Part shown: in pieces, positions 53,861 to 64,000 of the stretch
Layout: each line of letters starts with the position of its first letter
How positions within the stretch are numbered: position 1 is the stretch's first letter
NCBI GenBank assembly: GCA_934045075.1
Contig: OW203729.1
Coordinates: 4,661,816 to 4,725,815 of the forward strand
Source of the DNA: Yponomeuta sedellus
Taxonomy: Eukaryota; Arthropoda; Insecta; Lepidoptera; Yponomeutidae
DNA length: 64,000 nt
Direction: 5' to 3'
Made by a program: the position numbers and the translations under genes
The notes under the pieces: model-generated
Databases searched by the model: none
What the model was told of the DNA's origin: nothing
The model's input: the letters and a program-made list of their open reading frames with translations, nothing else

Positions 53861-55446
53861 TCAGTCTTTTCTCGGCTTCTGTTTGGTCTGTTGACGTCTC
53901 TTACTTGCGATGTACATGGCCCACCCGAAGCCCACCAGGTTCATGAATAACACGCGCAGCTGAAAATGAAACGTCTCTTTGAGCTCAACCGTCTACTGAG
54001 TGTCACTCTACAAGACGTGAGTGCTTTAGTAATCTAAACCTTATGAACACAGATTTGATACTCTGCTCTTATATTATTCTATTCTTAAGTATTTATCAAA
54101 TGAGTTCTGTTATTTTTAGAGAGGAAAGTCGAATAGGACAACAGTCTTTCTGATTCTTGTCAGTCTATTGGGACACTTGAAGTAATTAGGGTAAAGGGAA
54201 CTCACCACGGGAGGAATGAAGGCCAAATTGATGACCTGGAAAAGCGTTAGCCACTTCCAATTGGCCTCCAAGACAGGCAGGTACAAGGCCTTCAATTGTT
54301 TTAAGGCCACTATGTGTGGCTTGCCCTCGAAACGGGCCAACGTGTAGAGAGAGAACGCCTGCATTAGAGGTGCAAAGACTACACGTTCGAAAAGTAGTTT
54401 TTTTGCTAGCGGAAACGCCACCACATCCTGAGGGAACAGTCTTTCGACCAGCTCATAGAAGTAGTGGGGTATGGTGCCTCCAAAAAGTAAGCTGTAACAT
54501 AAGACATGTGTAAGAAAGAAAGTATAGAAAAATGACAAGGAGATTTATTAAATACTAGCTTTAACCCGCGACTTCGCCCGCGTTAGAGATTATCTTACGA
54601 GAGCGAATTCTTCTTCTTCAGGTTATTTTATGTAGTCCACTGCTGGATATCGGAGAACGCATTATCGGGATATAAAGTATGCTGTCTCAATTGAGATACT
54701 CATATTTCAGACTTGATCTGTATGCCAAGTTTCATGGAAATCCGTTCAGCCGTTATTGCACGATTGCAAGAAAATCGCGATGTTTTGAATATTTTGTGCG
54801 TTGAAATTCTTTTTTCCTCTAGAAAACTGATGAAAGCAATGTCCCATACACAATACTAGAACTATTTCTGCAAATGAAAAGTGAATAAAGTGCGACTTAA
54901 AACCTCAATATCTATACCTAAGACGTTTATATCCCAAATCCGTTATTGTAGACTACTTGTGACGAGAATTAAAGCGCAAGTGTAATGTGTGTAAATGTAA
55001 CATTGGCTTACCCATAAAGACCAAAAGCAAGAATAGGGTCTAGTCTCAAAGACTCGCCAGCTACTATTTGTGAGGCGACACTGCCAGCAGTACCGACAAC
55101 ACAGCTGAAAAATGAAACATTTTACATTTAATGACATTAAAAGCTAAGGTCAACAATAGTTGCCTTCACCTCATAAAGTACTTTTTTTTTTCGCAAGCTA
55201 ATGCTATAATCTGAAATTACTAGTATTGTCAATGTCATAATCAGATAAAACATTTTCTACATGGACTATGACCCTTGTATAAAGAAAAGTGTGCTCATTT
55301 ACATCGGTATTTGAAATTCAGATTATTTATCACCAAATAGAGTATTGTTAGACTCACCTTGTAATAGATTTGGTACTAATCGGATTTGTATATAAATTCT
55401 GCAAATAATTTGAAACTAAAATCAAAATCGGTTTTGAGAGCGACAT
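53861..55446 (-). CDS. Pxmp2: PXMP2-like peroxisomal membrane protein (Mpv17/PMP22 family)
   Basis: Four exons on the minus strand: 55446-55358, 55104-55012, 54491-54206 and 53959-53861 (TGA). Phases match and give 188 aa, close to vertebrate PXMP2 (about 195 aa). Family features: an N-terminal YLQNLYTNPISTKSIT segment, GSVASQIVAG, AFGLYGLLFGGTIPHYFYEL, LLFERVVFAPLMQA, LEANWKWLTLFQVINLAFIP, and LRVLFMNLVGFGWAMYIASK, giving about four membrane segments, and a basic C-terminus KRRQQTKQKPRKD. PXMP2 is a channel-forming protein of the peroxisome membrane; some relatives are mitochondrial (Mpv17). The wording FERVVFAP and FQVINLAFIP favours PXMP2, but location is inference. The ATG is the first in frame, with exon 1 in the usual place. 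Confidence 0.87.
54553..54790 (+). repeat. Lepidopteran dispersed repeat
   Basis: In intron 2 of the PXMP2-like gene: TACTAGCTTTAACCCGCGAC, TTCGCCCGCGTTAGAG, then GTATGCCAAGTTTCATGGAA, ATCCGTTCAGCCGTTATTGC. Its middle holds a small unrelated LINE-like piece (CTTCTTCAGGTTATTTTATG, TAGTCCACTGCTGG). Confidence 0.6.
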
Positions 55447-57686
55447 GGTTGGTTAATTATTTAGTTGGACTAATTTCTTGATAGTTGCCAAGAAAAGTCC
55501 TGTGTAGTACACTTCTAAGACGCAAAATATTTGATGACTACTACACAAATATTGCTTATTCCACGATAAAGTTTATCAGTAGTTTTATCAAAGTGACATT
55601 GTTACCATCCAAGGCATGCTATGATGCAGACATGGCATCACAAACTGGTTTATGTTTTATTGAATAGTCTCTAACTTTCTACATATAAAGTTGGTTTTTA
55701 TGTAACACGCTCGTTTTAAGTACATTTCATTTCACGCAATATGGAAACAAGAAAATAAGCATACGTTTAATGTTATTATGTTTTAGTATTTAAATATTCA
55801 CAATTACATTTTACTAAAGTATACACCAACTAATTTATTTATTTTATTGCTACTTAATTAAATAAACCAATTCCAAAAATGTCACAACTATACTAATTAC
55901 ATTTTCACAGACAATGTTATTAGTTAGCGACGGTCTGAGCTACCCCGCCGTAGATGTTATAGTGCACTGCATAAGGCCGTTTATGGAAAAGCTTTTTGTT
56001 GCTTACTGTACATACACAACTGTACAACCTGTACAGTTTGTACCTGTACCTTACCTTTAGAATATACCTCGGGCTCTAGAGTAGGCTTTGTTCGCCGAAA
56101 ACACACGAGTGTAATACTACTTCCTGCTCTGTATAAAACTTTTCTTCACTATTTTGAAAAGTTATGTGAAATTAAGTGTCATATTAGTTCCGATATTTCC
56201 TATTACACGAATATATATCCAATTGTATTAGATAGTAGCAGAGGTATATTCTAAAAGCTATGTATCATCATAAAATACCTTTAAAAGAGGCCAAGATGAC
56301 TCATAATTCTATAAATTACGTACTACTAAAACACTACTTTCAGCCAACCGGTGGCATTATCAAGCTATCTAAATACTTAAAATGTTCTATAAATTGTCCA
56401 TATGATCCGTAATTTATAAATCAATAAAAATAGGTCTACAAAATTAATAAAGCTATAGAGCTGTCAAACTCATGTATAACATGTTATAGACATTATGCAA
56501 ACCTGAATACTTTAGCATCAATAAATTAAAGCACTTTCAACAAGCAACGGTTCCCGATTTAATTTACGTACATACCACTATTTTATTTTCAATAAATTTT
56601 CTATTTCTCCATTGTTGTGGTGTGGTTTGATAGATTACAATGAGAATTTTACAACATGTGTTACATAAAATGGACATTCTTCTATGTACGACATGATTTG
56701 CCAGATGCTGGTGAATTGCAAACCGCGAATTTCTAATCAGCTTAAGATAGCAGCCTGGTTAGGCCCTCCACCAGATGGTCTGACGACCTGGGGGGCGAGT
56801 CCCTCAAATGCATAGTTATTCAATACTCATATTAGTCCGGTAATGGTAGTTTCATTCACACTATCGGTAGTCTAGTACAGTCTATTTATTCTTACTTGTC
56901 CAATTTAGTAAACAAGATTCTACCCGTAAACTGTAACTTTTTAGTCCATAACTGCCATATTTCCATAAATGAAGTAACTTGGAACACTCTTTTAGATAAC
57001 ACGCTGCCAATTTTATAAACATAGTTCATGATAGTTCATGAATTTGCGAGAAAATGTCTAGTTTAGGCATCTAATCTCAATTTTAAGGTTAGAATCTTGT
57101 TTACTAAATTGGACAAGTAATAATAAATAGACTGTAAGCAATCGCATTGCAATGGTATAACCCGTGCTACTCGCGATTCGATCTACTCCACGAGAGGTGC
57201 CTATTTAAATTGCGTGGTGATACCCCTGGAATGACATTGTACTCCTATTGCTTTGTACACCACCAAATTGAGGCAAATAACTACCTTTGTCGTGCTTATA
57301 CCATTCTATTGAAGAAGTATGTAAGTATTAGACTAGAGCCTGGTTAGTGTAGCCGGGAGTCACTGGCTTGAAGCTTGGCCGGGAAGCTTGGAAAACCATG
57401 TGGGAAGCCTAAGTCCTGCAGTAGGCCGCAAACTGCTGATGATGATGAAGATAGCACAAATGTTTTTGTAAAACGTTGTCAGGAATTGCGCATTTTAGAG
57501 AACCCAGTATAGCTTTATTAGGCTCTTCATTGCCCTATTACTAAACATAGTGTAACATAGGCAGTGATGTTACTATGTTTTATAAATAACAAGTCGATAT
57601 TTAACATAGTCAGCAACATTGCTGCCATTCAATCGAGACAACTTATTACTAATTAAAGGCTACTGTCATTTAGCATTTTCACATCC
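55447..57686. other. Intergenic between PXMP2-like gene and gene 5
   Basis: Upstream of the PXMP2-like start and downstream of gene 5. It holds a degenerate MITE M1 copy (56054-56260) and a LINE-type 3' end with a (GAT)n tail at about 57345-57450 (AAGTCCTGCAGTAGGCC, CTGATGATGATGAAG). A minus-strand AATAAA for gene 5 is at 57514-57519. No gene seen. Confidence 0.6.
56054..56260. mobile_element. MITE family M1, degenerate copy 4
   Basis: Interior and inner ends match (TAGAATATACCTCGGGCTCT .. GAGGTATATTCTAAAAGCTA), but the outermost bases of both ends are lost or changed. Confidence 0.7.
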
Positions 57687-60600
57687 TTAGCTGTCATTGA
57701 ACAGTTTATCTAACTGCGATTGCAGGTTACGCGAGGTCACCGCGGGGGTATCTGGAACCACAGAAATGGGCCTCTGCTTCACAACAGGAGTGTTCAAAAA
57801 CTTCATTTGTTCCTTCATCTTCATGTACATTGACATTGCTTGCTTGCAACTGTCAACCTTGGCCTTTGGGGTCTGTAAACCAGTTGGCATGTCAGGCATT
57901 GACTTGTGGAATACCTTTTTCCTTAGGCAAGGGGTTCTCTTTGGTATTTTATATGATGGTGACTTGACTGTTGATTTTATAACGGAACATCTGAATAGGG
58001 GACTTTTCTCTGGAGTCTTATGATTGTGCTCGGTTGATTCAGGTAGAAGATTCTCTTCTATTAATGTCTTCTCGAATTCTATCGGAGATTGCGATCCAGA
58101 GCCCTTTTTATGTATAAGTCTGTTGACATAGTTCAGCAGCTTCATTTGTGATTTGATATTTTTCTCTGTTTCCTTTTTGATTTCAAGTAATATATCAAGC
58201 TCAGATTTAGTTTTCTCATCATTCGTGACCTTTGCCTTGTTAAACATATCACAGAGGGAGACTATAACACTCTCTTCTCTCTTGCCAACCTCTTCTTTTA
58301 TGGTTGATTGTCTTTCGAAGCACCGAATGGTATCATTGACAGTGTTCTCCATGTCACTTGAATTATTGAAATACTCCTTCACATTTCTATATTCTTTGAA
58401 TGGTGTAGAGACTGGAGGTGATACCTCAGCAATGTTACTCAAAGCAGACTCTTCAGGTATCGCTTTGGCCTTTTCTTCTATGTCTTCAATATCCTTCTCT
58501 TTCTGTAGGAAGCTGGCATCGCAACTTGACTTCCAGGAATCATTGGACATTGGTGTATCAGGCACTATAGTTTTTCTGGATTTGAGCACTGGTTTCGGTG
58601 ATGGCAGGATCTTTCTACTAACATTGTTGAAGACGGGCAGTCTTGGCGCACTTTTTGTATTGTCATAGACAGGTTTCGGGGCAGATTTTGGATTGTTTTC
58701 TTTGTTGGAAATAGTGAGACGACTTTTGACAACTGGCTTTATTTCCAGTGGTGTCTCTGGGATTTTGTATATACCGCTTATTCGCACTGTGGTTTTGGCT
58801 GTGGAGTAGAATAATCTTTATTGTACACCAACATTAAAATATCCTAAATACAATCAATTACTGTAAGAGAATAAACTATGTAGCCTCCATACCACTGCAG
58901 GACAATAGTCACCTATTTTTTATTATTAGATTAGAGCACTTTTAAAAGATATAATATAATAATCATTCATAAAAAGATGGCTAAACATAGAGAACACTTA
59001 TGAGATTCAATTTTCACTATAAAGTATGAATGCAATAATAGGAAAAACCTGTCAAAAAAGAATATAGTATAACAGATTTGCAGTATGATGGGTACTTTTC
59101 TTTGAGTCATAACATGATCTCAGAATAACTCTGTAAGAGGTATTTAGGAAAGTATTTATCAAAAAGTTTATTAAGTTGAACATACCTTGAAGATGATGCA
59201 GAGACTTCTTTGCTCGTGCCATTGGTTTAGGAAACTTTGGTGTCTCTGTGTTCAGGGGGGCCATAGTAGCTCTTGTATTTGCTATTGACTGAAAAATAAC
59301 CATAAAATTTGTAATATTGCTTCCATGTTCTTGACTAGTAGGATGTATAGGATATTATATTATAAGCGCATCTTGCATCAATTTTATTCTTTAGATGTAG
59401 ACTAATTCTAAATTATTAGCTCAAGTTCAGGATTTAGTGTGCATAATTGGGCAACAGTTGCTATAAATTCAGGGATAAATTCTAGCTAAGTAAGCTGGAA
59501 ATTATATGTAAATGTTTGCCTGGTATCACTATTTACAGAGAAAATATTAAATATTTGTCTCATACAATAAAAAATTCAGTTCAATAAACTTGATGTAGCT
59601 AATCTTCAATGTGCTGGTGTGGTCAAACTCATATTCTTTCACTGAAAAAAAGATCTTTGCTCTACAGTATGTATAAGCTGCGGGATGTATTATGCTGCAT
59701 ATCATACAAGTTGTTAAATGCTGCCAGATCCAATGCTATATAACTATATCATTTCATTTTATTATGGTCTACGTAAACTTTCACAATAACTTTTTCCTTG
59801 CACTACCGCTTCCACTATCCACATAACCCTAAGTTAGCTGCAAGAAAATACTCATAAGTATTAAGCATGCCTTGAATATTTGTAGAAAATTTTTAGTGTG
59901 AAATAAAGAATTTTCTAATGTAAAACATAATAATAATATAAGCCTCTTATTTCGCTCTTTACAATAAATTACATACTTAAATTACTTACATTATTCTTAC
60001 ATAAATTTATAACTTTAATTTAAAAACCTATTTAGAGGCTAAAAATTTCACCCATGCCGGGATTCGAACCCGCAACCTCTGGCTATCCGTACCAGCGCTC
60101 TACCAATTGAGCGCTGGTACGGATAGCCAGAGGTTGCGGGTTCGAATCCCGGCATGGGTGAAATTTTTAGCCTCTAAATAGGTTTTTAAATTTGTTCCTT
60201 AGCACGGGTTAGTGCATTAAAAATAAAAATAGTGTAATTATAACTTTAAATTGCATTTATTTATTCAATCTCTATTTATAGGTCTTTATTTATAATTCGT
60301 TACTTCTTAGTTCTCCACTTAATGTTCTAATCTAATTGAATTCAGAAATTAATTTCATGTTTGCCTTTGGGAACTCCGGAGTTACATTATTTCTTTTTTA
60401 TTTTATACTTAGAGCACTCTTATTGGGCATAGGCCTACATAGGTAATACATACTGAATAGCAAAACAAACTACTTCATCCATTAAATTTTTCCAGACATG
60501 ACTTCTTTGATATTGCAGAAAACTTGTGGGTTGCGGGGTGTTAACACTCTGTATGAAATACTTTCTTCTGAGCCGCCACTTAGAGAGTTACAGTGACCAG

Positions 60601-61639
60601 AATGATAGCCGACCTCCAATATAAGACACCACAAGGCACCACAAGAAGAAGAAGAAGATGATGATGTACTTTGTCACAGAATCATAAAAGTACGATAACA
60701 CCTACCTGTTGTGGTTTAGAGTGGAAGTTGAGCACTTTCCTGACTGGGTTATTCTTCATCTGGCCATCCTTGGTATGGCTGATCCTCTTGTCCACCTTCA
60801 CGGAGGAGTTCCATCTCTTTTTCATAGCCGATGTGGACGGTGGGCCAAGCGGTGCTCTGCTAGGGTTTCGTTTTACTGAACTTCGAACAGCTGGAAAATA
60901 AATGGAAATGCTTACTATTTTTATGGACATGCAAACAAATTATTTGGAAGGCAGATGGCAAGTAGGTGGATTTAAATAAAAATTATATGTTGACTGAGTT
61001 TTGTAATTTTGGAAAGATTCATTTGGTAGTATTGAATTACAATTTTATATTAACATCATGATGGAACTTGAGTATCTCAGATGTTCAATTACACACATAG
61101 CCGAGCACTTTGAATCTCCAATTAGCAGTAAGTATGCATATTCCTATAGGAAACAATTTAAAAACTCTATAAAAGTATTATTAAACTGGTATAAAGTAAG
61201 CACTAGGTATATAAACACTCTATAATAGTATTGATAAACTGAAATAAGGATTAGGTATACAATATGCTGGTGACATCTGGTCTAAAATTGTTAGATATTT
61301 ACCTTCAATATCGGCATACATCTCGGCGAGGGTGAGTGGCTTGAATTTCTCAGTAGTTTTATTAACAGCCATGGTGTTTCGATTTTGGGCCTGTTTCTTG
61401 GTTGTTGATATGAGAGTATTCTCTGACATAAGTGCTGAAATTACATAATAAAATTAGCACTATGTTGAATGCTCATGACTGCCTGGCAAAGTTATTCTGG
61501 CGATGATATTACAGAAAGCAAACTGCCTAAAGCTTACGCAGATTGCATGAGAATAAAATAACTGACCTGTGAGTTCAGGCAACAAATCCGCTATACACTT
61601 CGGACGCATGGTACTGTTATTCTTTACGGTGGTTTCCAT
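57687..61639 (-). CDS. Unrecognised 534-aa basic protein with D-box and KEN-box motifs
   Basis: Five exons on the minus strand: 61639-61567, 61434-61303, 60890-60706, 59288-59186 and 58798-57687. Every donor/acceptor fits and phases agree; total 534 aa. I do not recognise the family. The protein is Lys/Ser/Pro-rich and largely disordered, with many TP/SP sites (PDTPMS, PDTPAV, KTPEKSP). RAPLG at residues 80-84 fits a D-box (RxxL) and NKENN has a KEN box at 197-199, the signals used for destruction by the anaphase-promoting complex. A probable coiled coil (LDILLEIKKETEKNIKSQMK) lies in the last exon and the end is QLDKLFNDS. A mitotic regulator or spindle/chromosome protein is plausible. Its start lies 0.8 kb from TXNDC17, head-to-head. 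Confidence 0.8.
60017..60237. repeat. Palindromic snap-back SINE unit, copy 2
   Basis: Perfect 84-bp inverted arms, 60017-60100 and 60109-60192, with the loop TACCAATT; the loop and the GAGC/GCTC stem around it are exactly a tRNA D-arm. The same right-hand tail as in copy 1 follows (TTGTTCCTTAGCACGGGTTA .. GTGTAA). The 12-bp direct repeat TTATAACTTTAA flanks the unit at 60007-60018 and 60238-60249. It lies upstream of the fourth exon of gene 5, inside its intron. Confidence 0.88.
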
Positions 61640-62436
61640 TGTTGTGGTTCTATATCGTCTTAGGTTACATCACAAATTTGTAGTTTCGAGTCGTTTTTCA
61701 GCAACAACAAACCAAAACGAACATAACAAACGGTTTCAAATTTTTGAAAACGCATGTTTCGTTCTACGCAGTCTGGATTTAAAGAGTATTTTATTATCAT
61801 CACATTGTTAGTGAGATTAGCACGATGTTAGCGAATTGTTGAAATAAAAACTTCTTAAAACGGAACGCTAGATATTTGTTCTGTGCCAGATACTCAGAAT
61901 AAGTATTCTGAGGCCTAAATATACACAGAAATATTGATCGTGTAGTTCTCAGACCAAGTGCAGGATTCATTCTACAGATTCATTCCGTTCCACGGATGTA
62001 AAAAAAAGACGGATGGAACCTCAGAACAAGGACAAAGCAATTGCTATAGTTCTTAGAATGCTTAAAATGCTGTACTTATTCTGAAAATGCTATAGTTCTT
62101 ATTCGTAAAGTGCTACAGTTCTTATTCTGAGGTGCTGAGGGATTTGGTGACACCACAGACTAAATAAACATTGTGACATACATCCGTGAGTGTGAAGCCA
62201 CGGATGTAAAAAAAAGACGGATGGATGGAATGGAACCTTCTACATAATTTGATAATTTCACACGTAGTATCTCTTTATCGTCTGTGATTTCACTTCACAT
62301 CCACAAATTAGACAGGTCATGCATTTTTGTGACTTTGCCTGCGGTGAGCGGCTGTGAAAATCGTAAAAGGGATAGATTTTTTTGAGTTTGTGGATAATTT
62401 ATCTTATCGTTTGAAACTCTAATTGACGTGTCTAAC
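61640..62436. promoter_or_regulatory. Shared upstream region of gene 5 and TXNDC17
   Basis: About 0.8 kb between opposite starts. It contains repeated pieces: CCACGGATGTAAAAAAAAGA followed by CGGATGG occurs at about 61994 and again at about 62200, and GCTATAGTTCTTA-type units repeat at about 62043-62130. These look like a local or mobile repeat rather than promoter elements; no core promoter can be placed. Confidence 0.45.
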
Positions 62437-62581
62437 ATGGCTTCCATTGTAAATATTGCCGGCTTCGAGCTCTTCGAGAAATTCACAGTAACTATCGACG
62501 AAAACGGACCGCCGGTGTTCATGTATTTTACCGGTTCTAAACTAGCTGATGGAACGAGTTGGTGTCCAGACTGCAACGAAT
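62437..62581 (+). CDS. TXNDC17: TXNDC17 (TRP14) thioredoxin-like protein, first exon only
   Basis: ATG at 62437 opens 48 codons plus one base, ending at a strong donor (GAAT/GTGAGT). The sequence FTGSKLADGTSWCPDCNE matches the TXNDC17 family (FTGSK..G.SWCPDC in human), with the redox site WCPDC at residues 42-46. Family members are cytosolic, about 120 aa, and reduce disulfides with electrons from thioredoxin reductase. The next exons, which should carry the rest of the thioredoxin fold, are not in 62582-64000, so the gene continues to the right. The upstream neighbour starts 0.8 kb away on the other strand. Confidence 0.9.
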
Positions 62582-63680
62582 GTGAGTTACGCATTCCAGA
62601 CCAGAGTGGGCGTCATAGTTGGTGGTTGCTGTTAAGTTCGATTGTCTAAAAAAGAAATAGGAATAGGAGGAAATTATAGGAAAGAACAATGGCGAACCCC
62701 CATAGTAACAAATAGTTGAGCTAAATAGCGTAATCGAGATATTGCTTGATGAATTATGATTAAATTCTAACTTCAGTAATGTTATATTTTATGTCAAATT
62801 AACACTCGCAGCTCGCAGCCACGGATGTGAATTGACATCCGTGCTCGCACTGCGAGCCTCGCAGCAGAGACAGATCTGTCTCTGTCTGTCTCATCATCTC
62901 AGCGCATAGAGTAAGGTACACCTAACGTCAAACGCGCAACAGAGACAGCACGGCAGTGTTGCCAGACAGGCCTTGTGAAAAGTCACCGGAAATAGGCAAA
63001 AAAGTAACCTTTTGGTGTAAAAAGTCACCTCATCAATAAAAAAGGTACTAAAACATACCTAATACTTGTGAATACTCACATGCCAATTTCAGTATTTTAT
63101 CGTACCTTTTATCTACATGTACCTACTGCTAGGTCGGTTTACATTTTTTGTTAAATTTTTTTTTCTATAGCTTCACTTGCTTTCCCGTGCACCTAAAATA
63201 TGTCATGTCATACATAAAACTACTTAATTCAGTCGTCAGTTTCAATACTTGCTTTAACCTGTTAGATTACTTATTTAATAAGTAAGGCCTTTGCATCTTA
63301 TTCTAGATGATTTAACTACACTAGATAGATGGGTAAAGTAACTAGGTACTAGACGGTGCAGTGCCCGGGACAATAGAATTTTAATTTGTTATCTGGTCGC
63401 GCGACCAGGAAAATAAAATATAAACATAAACACTAAATGAAATTAAACAAAAAATAAAATAATCAATAAATTATACCTTTGTCTTCATAAAATTTCATCG
63501 ATATTTAACTTTAGTTTTTAGCATCAATTTTGAAGGCTCAAATGTTATCGCATTGTTGCATTGCTTCCTTTACTAGCTATAGGTAAGTGCTGATATTGTG
63601 TCAATACCAAGCAGAGTCCTGTGATCGGATTTTAAGACTAAAAAAATTTAGATTTTAAGATTAAAAAATCAAAAAGACAC
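62582..63680. other. TXNDC17 intron 1, left part
   Basis: AT-rich intron. A cluster of small palindromes lies at about 62809-62890 (CACGGATGT/ACATCCGTG, GCTCGCAG/CTGCGAGC, AGAGACAGATCTGTCTCT). The CCACGGATGT motif also occurs in the upstream region, pointing to a small repeat family. No exon seen. Confidence 0.55.
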
Positions 63681-63683
63681 TAT

Positions 63684-64000
63684 ACGAGGGCTGCTACTTA
63701 TGTATGCGGAATAGAAAAAATAAACAAATGTATATGGCTAAATATGCTTTTATTGTTTTTCAAAGTATTCTCCACTATGATTGATGCACTTTTGCATTCG
63801 ATGAAACCAATTTGTAAAACACTTTTTCCACTCTGATTGAGGTATCTCCAAAACGTGCTGTTTGAACGCATCTTCACGGGTCGAAAATCGTTGACCACGT
63901 AATTTATTCTTTACATTTAGGAATAAATAGAAATCATTGGGAGCCAAATCAGGGCTGTACGGTGGATGACCCATCAATTCTATTTTTTGACCATCCAAAA
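63684..64000 (-). mobile_element. Mariner-family transposon, 3' part
   Basis: The outer end ACGAGGGCTGCTACTTATGT, ATGCGGAATA begins about 63684 next to TA and is a plausible inverted-repeat end. The rest of the element extends past the right edge of the window. Confidence 0.8.
63750..63998 (-). CDS. Mariner transposase, C-terminal part
   Basis: Minus-strand frame open from the window edge to a stop at 63750. It has the mariner signature YSPDLAPNDFYLF, whose second Asp is the third catalytic residue of the D,D34D triad, and the typical end RMQKCINHSGEYFEKQ. The shown 82 codons have no break. Whether the whole transposase is intact cannot be seen from this window. Confidence 0.88.
   Translation of the reverse strand: MDGQKIELMGHPPYSPDLAPNDFYLFLNVKNKLRGQRFSTREDAFKQHVLEIPQSEWKKCFTNWFHRMQKCINHSGEYFEKQ

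Overview
The window is an insect nuclear genome fragment, almost certainly from a moth or butterfly (Lepidoptera). The evidence is intron-split genes with GT/AG borders, insect-like orthologues, and dense lepidopteran-style repeats (tRNA- and 5S-rRNA-derived SINEs, TA-flanked MITEs, Helitron-like elements, a mariner and a decayed DDE_Tnp_4 transposon). There are no operons, prokaryotic genes, rRNA arrays or CRISPR arrays. All gene models were built by hand from reading frame, splice-site phase and remembered family similarity; no alignment was run.

Layout from left to right: (1) 1789-8408 (+), the 3' part of a gene for a protein with two SH3 domains; its 5' exons lie off the left edge. (2) 8612-11091 (-), a complete four-exon THOC6 WD40 gene (325 aa), tail-to-tail with gene 1. 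(3) 12235-50786 (+), a 38-kb gene for the SRRM2/3/4-type splicing factor (Srrm234). It has an N-terminal Cwf21 domain, a long RS domain, and two mutually compatible 3' ends: a short terminal exon at 47972, and an exon pair (46368 and 50651) encoding an eMIC-like domain, the module that drives neural microexon splicing. (4) 53861-55446 (-), a complete PXMP2/Mpv17-type membrane protein gene (188 aa). (5) 57687-61639 (-), a complete five-exon gene for an unrecognised 534-aa basic protein with D-box-like and KEN-box motifs. (6) 62437 onward (+), the first exon of TXNDC17 (TRP14) with its WCPDC active site; the rest lies beyond the right edge. Genes 5 and 6 are head-to-head, as are genes 2 and 3, so each pair may share a promoter region. 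(7) The right edge cuts a mariner transposase gene (-) inserted in the TXNDC17 intron.

THOC6 (mRNA export) and Srrm234 (spliceosome-associated) both act in nuclear mRNA processing; whether their shared upstream region matters is inference. Most of the remaining DNA is intron and intergenic sequence filled with repeats. The most interesting signals are the Srrm234 alternative 3' ends, a SINE inserted 40 bp upstream of the first eMIC exon, a possible alternative first exon of Srrm234, a SINE family whose head resembles 5S rRNA, and palindromic 'snap-back' SINE units, two of them with target-site duplications, one folding exactly at the tRNA D-arm.
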